Below are positions 35,362 through 40,722 of a stretch of DNA of 40,722 nucleotides, piece by piece. A program made the position numbers and the translations under genes. The notes below the pieces were generated by a model. The model did not search any database and had not been told where the DNA came from. It saw only the letters and a program-made list of their open reading frames with translations. Source of the DNA: Prosthecobacter debontii (lineage in GTDB: Bacteria; Verrucomicrobiota; Verrucomicrobiia; Chthoniobacterales; Chthoniobacteraceae); NCBI GenBank assembly GCA_945905735.1, contig CAMDQC010000032.1:1-40722 (forward strand), written 5' to 3'. How positions within the stretch are numbered: position 1 is the first letter of the stretch; each line of letters opens with the position of its first letter.

Positions 35362-36747
35362 TCAGCCTACGGACTCGACGATCACTTTCATGCCTTCGAT
35401 GGAGGCGACGCGCACGGTCGCGCCGGAGTTGAGGAATGTGCCGTCGGTCATCACATCCACGACGTGTTCGCCGAACCTTGCCTTGCCCGCCGGGCGCAGG
35501 GTCGTCGTGGCCACGCCGGTATCTCCGATAGCGACGCTCGGCTTCCATGTTTCGGGGATGCTGCTGGACTCGCCGACGAGCACCAATTTGCGGTAGAGAG
35601 ACGTGTGAGGGAGGAACTTCGCGAGGATACCCCCCACGACCGCTGCGCCAGCGAGCGCGATGATGAGATTGAGCATCGGCTTCTCAAAATCGTTGCCACT
35701 GAGCGTTCCGGGCTGGCTGGGCCAATGGTCCACCATCGCCCATACGATGGAGCCGAAGACCATCAGCGCGCCGACCATTCCGGGGATCATCGTGCCGGGC
35801 AGGAGGAAAATCTCCACGACCACGAGCATCGCGCCGATGACGAAGACGACCGTGGCTTCCCAGCCCGAGAGCGCGGCGATGTAGTGCCCGAGAAAAAAGA
35901 ACGCGAAGCAGACGAGCGACGCGATGCCGGGGAACCCGAAGCCCGGCGCCTTCATCTCGATATATGCGCCGACGATTCCGCCGAGCAGCAGCAGCCACGA
36001 AATGCGTGTGATCCACAGCGCCGCAGACTCAAAGCCCGTGGGCACCAGACGAGTCATCCCGCCGGTGAGATGCTCCAGTTTCAGCACATCATCCATCGTC
36101 TCTGCGAGGCCCTCGGCGAGCAATCGCTTTCCGTCGTAGAGGCGCACGGCTTCCCGGCCATTGAGGCTCAGGAGAGTGGCGTTTCCGTCGAGCACAGCGT
36201 CGCCCATTTTTAGCTCTTTCTCCGCGACCATGAACGCCTCGGCGATGGCGGGATTGTGGCCGTTTTCTGCGGATACCGCCCGCATTTTTGCCGTCTCATA
36301 GGAGTCCACTTTCTGCCTCATCGTTTTCCCCAAGTCTTGGCCATCACTCGTCACCACCGCGGCCGCGCCGATCACGGCATCTTTTCGCATGTAGATTTTC
36401 TTCGTCCCGAGGGAGATCATTGCGCCCGCCGAAACCGCATTTGGGTTCACGAAAGTCAACGTCGGCAGCTTCGTCTTGCGGAGCAGTTCGAGGATTTTCA
36501 TCGTTACCTCCAAATCGCCGCCGGGCGTATCCATATCTATGATAAAGGCCGATGCGTTCGCCTTCTCCGCCGCTTTCAGAGCGCGTCGGAGGAGTATGAG
36601 CTGCACTTCGTTCACGCCGCCTTGGAGCGGGAAGACGTAGGCGGGAGTGGTCATGTTCGCGGTAGGTTCATCGGCAAAAAGGACGGCTGGAGCCGCGAGC
36701 AGCGCCATGAGCCAGAGCGACAGGAGTTTTTTGAAAAATGCGTTCAT
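35362..36747 (-). CDS. NfeD/ClpP-class membrane serine protease
   Basis: This 461-residue protein starts at ATG 36747 (MNAFFKKLL) with a signal peptide to about 25. The ClpP/crotonase-like serine protease domain has IIDMDTPGGDLEVTM (69-83) and NAVSAGAMISLG (103-114) with the probable nucleophile S106; a downstream lysine should complete a Ser-Lys dyad. Four or more membrane segments follow (about 235-350), and a C-terminal NfeD OB-fold (GDTGVATTTLRPAGKARFGEHVVDV) ends the protein. Family members cleave stomatin-type partner proteins and affect membrane organisation. No SPFH/stomatin or FloA gene is adjacent. It lies 74 bp upstream of the GalU-like gene and diverges from the L,D-transpeptidase. 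Confidence 0.9.
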   Translation of the reverse strand: MNAFFKKLLSLWLMALLAAPAVLFADEPTANMTTPAYVFPLQGGVNEVQLILLRRALKAAEKANASAFIIDMDTPGGDLEVTMKILELLRKTKLPTLTFVNPNAVSAGAMISLGTKKIYMRKDAVIGAAAVVTSDGQDLGKTMRQKVDSYETAKMRAVSAENGHNPAIAEAFMVAEKELKMGDAVLDGNATLLSLNGREAVRLYDGKRLLAEGLAETMDDVLKLEHLTGGMTRLVPTGFESAALWITRISWLLLLGGIVGAYIEMKAPGFGFPGIASLVCFAFFFLGHYIAALSGWEATVVFVIGAMLVVVEIFLLPGTMIPGMVGALMVFGSIVWAMVDHWPSQPGTLSGNDFEKPMLNLIIALAGAAVVGGILAKFLPHTSLYRKLVLVGESSSIPETWKPSVAIGDTGVATTTLRPAGKARFGEHVVDVMTDGTFLNSGATVRVASIEGMKVIVESVG

Positions 36748-36822
36748 CGTCCCCAGCACTTTAGCAGGCGTGCGGAGAATAGGGACTTTTCTTTCGATGC
36801 ACGGCGCTTTATCTCCTGCCGT

Positions 36823-37371
36823 GTGATTGCCAACGCTACCCGACTTCTCGCCGTCGTTTTCGCCTTATTCTTCGCAGCCTGCGCCAAGGACCGCGTCCAC
36901 ACGATGGTCGTCAGCATCCCGCAGCAAAAGATGGCGCTCTATCGCAAGGGCGCGTTCCTCCGTACCTACGATGTCTCCACGTCGAAGTTCTGTGTGAGTT
37001 GCTCTCCAGGCACGAACGGCACGCCGCTCGGGCTCCACGAGATAGCGAAGAAAATCGGAGGCGGGCAGCCGTCGGGGATGAAGTTCAAAAGCCGCCGGCC
37101 GACGGGCGAAATCGTCCGCCCCAACTCCCCAGGCCGCGATCCGATAGTCACGCGCATCCTCTGGCTGCGCGGGCTGGAGCGGCGGAACCGCAACAGCTTT
37201 GCCCGGTTCATCTACATCCACGGGACGCCCGAAGAATGGCGCATCGGCATGCAGGCCAGCTACGGATGCGTCCGGATGCGTTCGCGCGATGTCATCCAGC
37301 TTTTCAATACCGTCGGCGTCGGAGCCACGGTGGACATTCGCAATCGCCCGCTGCCGGGGGACGCACTGTGA
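36823..37371 (+). CDS. L,D-transpeptidase (YkuD domain), probable lipoprotein
   Basis: L,D-transpeptidases crosslink peptidoglycan at the D-centre of diaminopimelate or attach proteins to it. This one has 182 residues from GTG 36823 (MIANATRLLA); upstream frame sequence overlaps the NfeD gene in antisense and is not used. A hydrophobic signal ends in FFAAC, so C20 is a likely lipidation site. The catalytic motif is present: H133 in YIHGTPEE and SYGCVRM with C149. It lacks a LysM domain. The next gene starts at GTG 37368 inside its stop codon region (GTGA), so the pair is translationally coupled. Confidence 0.88.
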   Translation: MIANATRLLAVVFALFFAACAKDRVHTMVVSIPQQKMALYRKGAFLRTYDVSTSKFCVSCSPGTNGTPLGLHEIAKKIGGGQPSGMKFKSRRPTGEIVRPNSPGRDPIVTRILWLRGLERRNRNSFARFIYIHGTPEEWRIGMQASYGCVRMRSRDVIQLFNTVGVGATVDIRNRPLPGDAL

Positions 37372-37856
37372 GCCGCGACCTGCGCGAGCTTCGGTGTTGG
37401 ACGGCATTTTTCATCGTGGCCCTCATCCTCAGCGGGCTCACGGCGTTTCCCCTCGCGACGGAGCTACGCTTGCTCGGCGAATGGTTCCACGTTGATGCGC
37501 CGGGCATCCCGGAGAACGGCATCCAATGGTGGTTTCGGACGATTCGCGACGGGCTGAACGACACGTATTCGCGCTATCCTTGGCTGGGCTACGGCACGGA
37601 TTGGCTGGCGTTTGCGCATATCGTCATCGCCGTATTTTTCGTCGGTCCCTACCGCGATCCGGTGCGCAATGTGTGGATCATCCAATCCGGGCTCATCGCC
37701 TGCGCCGGGGTGGTGGTGGTGGTTTTTGTCTGCGGGCCGATTCGGGGGATTCCCTTCTATTGGCAGCTCATTGATGCGTCGTTCGGCGTTTTCGGGGCTA
37801 TCCCGCTTTGGCGAGTGCTGGCGCTGACTCGTCGGCTTGAAAAAGCGCAGCGATAG
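37368..37856 (+). CDS. Small integral membrane protein coupled to the L,D-transpeptidase
   Basis: I do not recognise a family. This 162-residue protein has about four hydrophobic segments: WTAFFIVALILSGLTAFPLA (about 10-29), WLAFAHIVIAVFFVG, GLIACAGVVVVVFVCGP and SFGVFGAIPLWRVLAL. Between the first two lies a polar loop with WWFRTIRDGLNDTYSRYPWLGYGTDW, which should face the periplasm or cytoplasm. It starts at GTG 37368 with a 4-bp overlap with the L,D-transpeptidase, so it is probably its membrane partner or works in the same envelope process. An ORF shift in frame further upstream is a shadow. Confidence 0.78.
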   Translation: MSRDLRELRCWTAFFIVALILSGLTAFPLATELRLLGEWFHVDAPGIPENGIQWWFRTIRDGLNDTYSRYPWLGYGTDWLAFAHIVIAVFFVGPYRDPVRNVWIIQSGLIACAGVVVVVFVCGPIRGIPFYWQLIDASFGVFGAIPLWRVLALTRRLEKAQR

Positions 37857-37943
37857 CGACAAAACGGCCCATTTCTCGTCGCGAGGGAAAAGGGCGAAAA
37901 GTGACATTGTGGCGCTTCATGATCGCTGGAGGATGATGGGATA

Positions 37944-37991
37944 TTTTTCGCATCTATCTAATGGAGAGATATTTGCGAAAAAATACGCAAA
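37944..37991 (+). promoter_or_regulatory. Competing hairpins upstream of the first hsp20 gene
   Basis: A 9-bp inverted repeat TTTTTCGCA (37944-37952) and TGCGAAAAA (37974-37982) brackets a 21-nt loop that itself has TATCT/AGATA complementarity. The right arm overlaps a second inverted repeat, TTTGCG (37972-37977) and CGCAAA (37986-37991). The two stems are mutually exclusive. The first could be a terminator for the upstream membrane-protein gene; alternatively the pair may be a regulatory switch for hsp20. It lies 86 bp before the hsp20 start. Confidence 0.5.
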
Positions 37992-38076
37992 GGCAGAAAA
38001 GCGCGGCACTCGAAAAGCTCAGTAGTTTCTCGTCGTTCTGACGACGCTAAACAAACACAACAACTAAAAACACACA

Positions 38077-38526
38077 ATGAGCATACTAAACTCCATCATT
38101 CCTGAACTAAACCCACGGTCGCCTTACAACAGTCTGCGCGATCAGCTTCACCGCCTCTTCGACCTTTCGGCGACTCGTGCGCCGGAGTCCTTTGGCGACT
38201 GGTCACCAGCCCTTGATGCGTTCGAGGACAAAGACAAATACGTCGTGTCTCTCGAACTGCCGGGCATGAAGCGGGAAGACATCGCTGTCACCGTTCACGA
38301 CGGCGTCCTCACTATCACCGGCGAGCGCAAGAGCGACCAAAACGCCCAAACTGGCACCGTCCATCGCTCGGAGCGTTTCTACGGGAAATTCACCCGCAGC
38401 GTGAGCCTCCCCGGAACAGCGAAGGCCGATGCAGTCGCCGCAACCTACAAAGACGGCGTGCTCCAAATCGAGCTCCCAAAAGCCGAGGAAGCCAAACCCA
38501 AATCCATCGAAGTCAAAATCTCGTAA
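38077..38526 (+). CDS. Hsp20/alpha-crystallin small heat shock protein
   Basis: This ATP-independent holdase binds unfolding proteins. It has 149 residues: a variable N-terminal segment (MSILNSIIPELNPRSPYNS, about 1-45) and then the alpha-crystallin domain (about 48-140). Landmarks are VVSLELPGMKREDIAVTVHDGVLTITGER and the A-x-x-x-n-G-V-L motif as ATYKDGVLQIELPK. The C-terminal extension ends KPKSIEVKIS with an I-x-V motif for oligomerisation. The leader before ATG 38077 is A/C-rich (aactaaaaacacacaATG) with no Shine-Dalgarno. It forms a tandem pair with a second Hsp20 gene 61 bp downstream. Confidence 0.95.
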   Translation: MSILNSIIPELNPRSPYNSLRDQLHRLFDLSATRAPESFGDWSPALDAFEDKDKYVVSLELPGMKREDIAVTVHDGVLTITGERKSDQNAQTGTVHRSERFYGKFTRSVSLPGTAKADAVAATYKDGVLQIELPKAEEAKPKSIEVKIS

Positions 38527-38535
38527 ACTCAAATC

Positions 38536-38564
38536 CCCGGCGAGCGGTGCTCCCGCTCGCCGGG
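38536..38564 (+). terminator. 12-bp hairpin between the two hsp20 genes
   Basis: A perfect 12-bp stem (38536-38547 and 38553-38564) with a 5-nt loop (tgctc) follows the first stop codon by 9 nt, then aaagctttctt. A weak U-tract makes it a probable partial terminator that would lower expression of the second gene; it also stabilises the upstream mRNA. Confidence 0.65.
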
Positions 38565-38587
38565 AAAGCTTTCTTACCTAAAAACAC

Positions 38588-38932
38588 ATGAACACCAACA
38601 CACAATCCTGCGTAAAAACCATCCGTCCAGCGGCCAGCGTTATCCATCGCCCAGACGGCTTCGTCATCGAATGCGACATGCCCGGCGTATCCCGTGAAGG
38701 CATCCAACTGACGGTGGAGAAGAACGTCCTCACCATCTCAGGTCGCCGCAATGAGACGAAGCTCGGCGTGCCCATCCACCGCGAAAGCCGCCCATGCGAT
38801 TACCGCCGAGCATTCGTGTTAGAGGCCGAGATAGACCTCAGCCGCATCAACGCCCGCACCGAGGCCGGAGTCCTGCAAATCTTCCTCCCTCGGGTCGAAG
38901 CACCAAAGCCCCGCCAAATCGCAGTCGGTTAG
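38588..38932 (+). CDS. Second Hsp20/alpha-crystallin protein
   Basis: This 114-residue small heat shock protein is shorter than its neighbour and has only a short N-terminal arm (MNTNTQSCVKTIRPAASV). The alpha-crystallin domain has FVIECDMPGVSREGIQLTVEKNVLTISGR and the family motif as ARTEAGVLQIFLPR. A C-terminal I-x-V motif is seen as QIAVG at the very end. Its leader (acctaaaaacacATG) repeats the A/C-rich, Shine-Dalgarno-free leader of the first gene. The two proteins probably co-assemble into mixed oligomers (inference). Confidence 0.92.
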   Translation: MNTNTQSCVKTIRPAASVIHRPDGFVIECDMPGVSREGIQLTVEKNVLTISGRRNETKLGVPIHRESRPCDYRRAFVLEAEIDLSRINARTEAGVLQIFLPRVEAPKPRQIAVG

Positions 38933-38992
38933 CCACGTCGTGGTGGCATCAGGCGAGATGGAGGAAGTCGAGCTCTTTACCCGGCGGTCTTC

Positions 38993-39029
38993 CCCGAGTC
39001 GCCGAACTGTTCGAGGCTCGCCGCCCGAA
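38993..39029 (+). repeat. 37-bp direct repeat, left of the toxin-antitoxin pair
   Basis: The sequence begins cccgagtcgccgaactgttc and ends cgccgcccgaa. It matches 39735-39771 at 35 of 37 positions. It lies 17 bp before the end of the toxin gene. Confidence 0.85.
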
Positions 39030-39045
39030 CGACAATTGCGCTCTT

Positions 39046-39447
39046 TTACACCGCCCAGTCTTCCACTCGCAATCCCGGCACGCGTGAGAACTCTTCGTTG
39101 TTGTGCGTCACGACGGTGAGGTCGTTGGCCAGCGCGATGGCGGCGATCATCAAGTCATTGCCGCCGATGATTTTCCCGGCTCGTTCGAGTGCGTCGCGGG
39201 TGCGGGCGTAGTGCCGCGCTGATTCGAGGTCGAATGGAAGAGTCGCAAATGGCTGTAGGGTGGTTTCAACCCTCGCTTCACGCTGTGCTGGATCACCGTA
39301 TTTCTGTGCTCCGTGAAGCAGTTCGGCCCAGGCGACTGAACACACCGCAATTTCAGACGAGTCAGTGGTCTCAAAACGTGTGCGAATCTTTGTTTCCACG
39401 TTTTTGAGGTAGATGATCCAGATATTCGTATCGATCAAATATCGCAT
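39046..39447 (-). CDS. PIN-domain toxin (VapC family)
   Basis: VapC toxins are Mg2+-dependent RNases that usually cut tRNA or rRNA. This one has 133 residues from ATG 39447; an in-frame GTG lies at 39450. PIN-fold residues are D6 in MRYLIDTNIW, E42 in AWAELLHGA and D98 in GGNDLMIAA, with TVVTHNNEEF replacing the usual NxxDF. The gene starts inside the antitoxin stop codon (TGATG), the classic coupled arrangement. The pair is bracketed by a 37-bp direct repeat and has no relation to neighbouring genes, so it was probably acquired. Confidence 0.92.
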   Translation of the reverse strand: MRYLIDTNIWIIYLKNVETKIRTRFETTDSSEIAVCSVAWAELLHGAQKYGDPAQREARVETTLQPFATLPFDLESARHYARTRDALERAGKIIGGNDLMIAAIALANDLTVVTHNNEEFSRVPGLRVEDWAV

Positions 39448-39686
39448 CACCAGTCGGTCGTAGGTTCTGGCGGTGGGTCAGAAGGAATGTCGCACGGCTC
39501 TCCTGCGAAACAACCCGCAGTCCGCTCAAAATATCCGACCGGCCAACCGTTTGCATCCACGGTGCCTTCGCGCTTTGTCGAGCGAACGAGCGCCATCGCA
39601 TCGCGCACGAGCCGCTCTAGGGCGGTGGCGGATTGGCTGTCGAGTTTGCTCAACGTTTCTGCAAGTTCTTGTGGCACTGCGCTCAT
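39447..39686 (-). CDS. VapB-type antitoxin for the PIN toxin
   Basis: This is a 79-residue protein from ATG 39686 (MSAVPQELAETL); a TTG at 39695 is a possible alternative. A helical N-terminal half (ELAETLSKLDSQSATALERLVRDAM) is followed by a toxin-wrapping tail with DANGWPVGYFERTAGCFAGEP, which is the conserved end of a large antitoxin family paired with PIN toxins in many bacteria. The N-terminal DNA-binding part is small and not clearly of the AbrB or Arc type. It is the first gene of the pair and probably represses its own promoter. Confidence 0.85.
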   Translation of the reverse strand: MSAVPQELAETLSKLDSQSATALERLVRDAMALVRSTKREGTVDANGWPVGYFERTAGCFAGEPCDIPSDPPPEPTTDW

Positions 39687-39734
39687 GGCCGACAAGTTGC
39701 CACGATTGCTTCACAGTGCCAATCGCTAACTTCG

Positions 39735-39771
39735 CCCGAGTCGCCGAACTGTTCGAGGCTTGCCGTCCGAA
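39735..39771 (+). repeat. 37-bp direct repeat, right of the toxin-antitoxin pair
   Basis: This is the second copy of 38993-39029, with two C-to-T changes. It lies 48 bp upstream of the antitoxin start, in the region where the operon promoter is expected. Confidence 0.85.
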
Positions 39772-39827
39772 AGGAGCATCAATTCTTCGAGCCGAGTGGA
39801 GGAGTGGTCCACCGGGCAAGCGGGTAA

Positions 39828-40385
39828 TTAAGCCCGCCCGAGGTAGCCGCCGTCCACGGTGCTGACTTTGATTTTCTCGCCTTCTTTGATGAAGAGCGGG
39901 ACTTGGATGGCTTTGCCGGTTTCCAACACGGCCATCTTTTGCACGTTATTAGCGCTGTCGCCGCGCACGCCTTCGGGCGATTCTGTGACGGTGAGGGTGA
40001 CGGTGGTGGGCAGTTCGATGCTGGCGGCTTTGCCTTCGACGTAGAGGATTTCTACGCGCTGGTTCTCGGAGAGGTAATCTTTAACGTCACCTACGAATGA
40101 TTCGTCGAAAGTGATGGTCTCGAACGAGTCTGGGTCCATGAACTGGTAGCCGGAATGGTCTTTGTAGCTGAAGTCGAGCTTCGTGCGCTCTACTTCTACG
40201 AGGTCCACTTTATCGGTGCTGCCAAAGCGGACGTCGGCGCTTTTGCCGGTGCCGATGTAGCGGATGATGACTTGGACGAATGCGCGGAGGTTGCCGGGTG
40301 TGCGGTGCATGACTTCCAGCACGATTGCTGGGTTGCTGTTGTAGCGGATGCACATTCCTTTGCGGAGATCGTTGGCGTTGGCCAT
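39828..40385 (-). CDS. efp: Elongation factor P with atypical tip loop
   Basis: EF-P binds the ribosome between P and E sites and rescues stalling at polyproline stretches. This one has 185 residues. The KOW-like N-terminal domain has ANDLRKGMCIRYNSNPAIVLEVMHRTPGNLRAF; the later domains show KDHSGYQFMDPDSFETI and VTVTESPEGVRGDSANNVQK-type conserved stretches. At the tip loop the sequence is PGNLRAF (30-36): the lysine that is beta-lysylated in E. coli (K34, PGKGQAF) is Asn32, with Arg34 two residues later. No epmA, epmB or earP gene is adjacent. The upstream region has twin 15-bp repeats and no Shine-Dalgarno sequence. Confidence 0.95.
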   Translation of the reverse strand: MANANDLRKGMCIRYNSNPAIVLEVMHRTPGNLRAFVQVIIRYIGTGKSADVRFGSTDKVDLVEVERTKLDFSYKDHSGYQFMDPDSFETITFDESFVGDVKDYLSENQRVEILYVEGKAASIELPTTVTLTVTESPEGVRGDSANNVQKMAVLETGKAIQVPLFIKEGEKIKVSTVDGGYLGRA

Positions 40386-40722
40386 GGTCGGTAGAGAGTA
40401 AAAGTAAAAGGTTTTAGTTGAGTCCTGCGCACCATCTTGGTGCCGGAAAAAGGGCGCGCACTATGCCGTTGCCGCTTTTTCTGGCAAGCGCGGAGTTCGG
40501 GTGAAATTTGCCCTGCGAGGCTGGCCCCATTGCTGCTAAGCACCTTCGCAATATTATGCCGTTGTCGCTCCATAGGGAAACGCTGAATAAAGCGAGTTGA
40601 GCAGAGAAGCGCGAGGCAGGGTGGTAGTGAGTGGGGTTCTGAGGCGGAAAGTCATCGAGAAATTGCTGTTTTTGCCCCGTTTTGGTGCGATGCGGGCACG
40701 GTCAAGCCGTGAGGGCGAGCAG
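40386..40722. other. Gene-free right end: efp upstream region
   Basis: No gene is seen. The 337 bp contain a GCACCA/TGGTGC palindrome (40429-40434 and 40438-40443) in the presumed efp leader, and two direct copies of tatgccgttgYcgct (40462-40476 and 40555-40569) 93 bp apart. On the efp strand each copy ends in a -10-like CATAGT or CATAAT. A TTGCCA lies 16 nt before the first. The last 100 bp show no recognisable feature. Confidence 0.5.

Noticed and set aside
36256..36822. Upstream open frame in front of the L,D-transpeptidase
   Set aside because: It overlaps the NfeD gene in antisense, gives a basic, unfamiliar sequence, and would hide the lipoprotein signal.
36748..36822. Shared divergent promoter between nfeD and the L,D-transpeptidase
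   Set aside because: Expected from gene layout, but no convincing -35/-10 pair was visible.
37837..38025. 62-codon frame before hsp20
   Set aside because: Overlaps the membrane-protein gene end, has no family and covers the hairpin region; probably chance.
37857..38076. CIRCE or ROSE element upstream of hsp20
   Set aside because: No TTAGCACTC-N9-GAGTGCTAA; the hairpins found are 86 bp from the start and do not mask a ribosome site.

Overview
The window reads as a piece of a verrucomicrobial chromosome (PVC superphylum). The phylum is inferred from gene families; no rRNA gene is present to confirm it. Pointers are: Planctomycetes/Verrucomicrobia-type secreted cytochromes (DUF1549/DUF1553), three Tat-exported DUF1501 proteins, a pre-peptidase C-terminal (PPC) domain protein, a very large CotH/lamin-tail surface protein, a housekeeping sigma factor with a histone-like lysine-rich head, and GC-rich DNA with few Shine-Dalgarno sites. 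About 32 genes can be supported. Both ends are arbitrary cuts; the leftmost gene is truncated.

Layout. (1) 1-13.3 kb, all on the minus strand: an exported redox/unknown-function block. Transcribed leftward it holds a beta-propeller protein, DUF1501, a PQQ-type propeller, DUF1501, a small ORF plus nucleotidyltransferase pair, DUF1501, DUF1549/1553, a PPC protein and a c-type cytochrome with a WD40-like start. (2) 13.4-15.0 kb: tlyA and a TerC-family gene, convergent. (3) 15.05-15.7 kb: a gene-poor stretch with a degenerate 21-bp-period repeat array bracketed by a direct repeat. (4) 15.7-20.7 kb: one giant secreted CotH-kinase/lamin-tail protein. (5) 20.8-26.9 kb: a four-gene minus-strand operon (DUF58, BatA-like, double VWA, DUF58) whose genes all overlap by ATGA. 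(6) 26.9-31.1 kb: a secreted unknown, nuoC, nuoB and rpoD. (7) 31.1-36.7 kb: a fucokinase-like/nucleotidyltransferase fusion, a GalU-like gene and an NfeD-type membrane protease. (8) 36.8-38.9 kb, plus strand: an L,D-transpeptidase, a membrane protein and two tandem Hsp20 genes. (9) 39.0-40.4 kb, minus strand: a VapBC-type toxin-antitoxin pair bracketed by a 37-bp direct repeat, then efp.

How the genes work together. The left block would act outside the cytoplasm: haem proteins, Tat-exported DUF1501 proteins and beta-propellers are probably made together, but their substrate is unknown. The DUF58/VWA operon looks like an envelope or chaperone-like complex of the MoxR/Bat type without its usual ATPase. 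The sugar kinase-nucleotidyltransferase fusion and the GalU-like gene probably make an activated sugar for envelope polymers.

The observations most worth a second look are the 21/42-bp repeat array, the heptanucleotide repeat inside the sugar-kinase fusion (possible phase variation), the two-DUF58 operon with a degenerate MIDAS, the toxin-antitoxin cassette between direct repeats, the nucleotidyltransferase whose ribosome-binding site lies inside the conserved codons of an overlapping small gene, and the histone-like head on RpoD.
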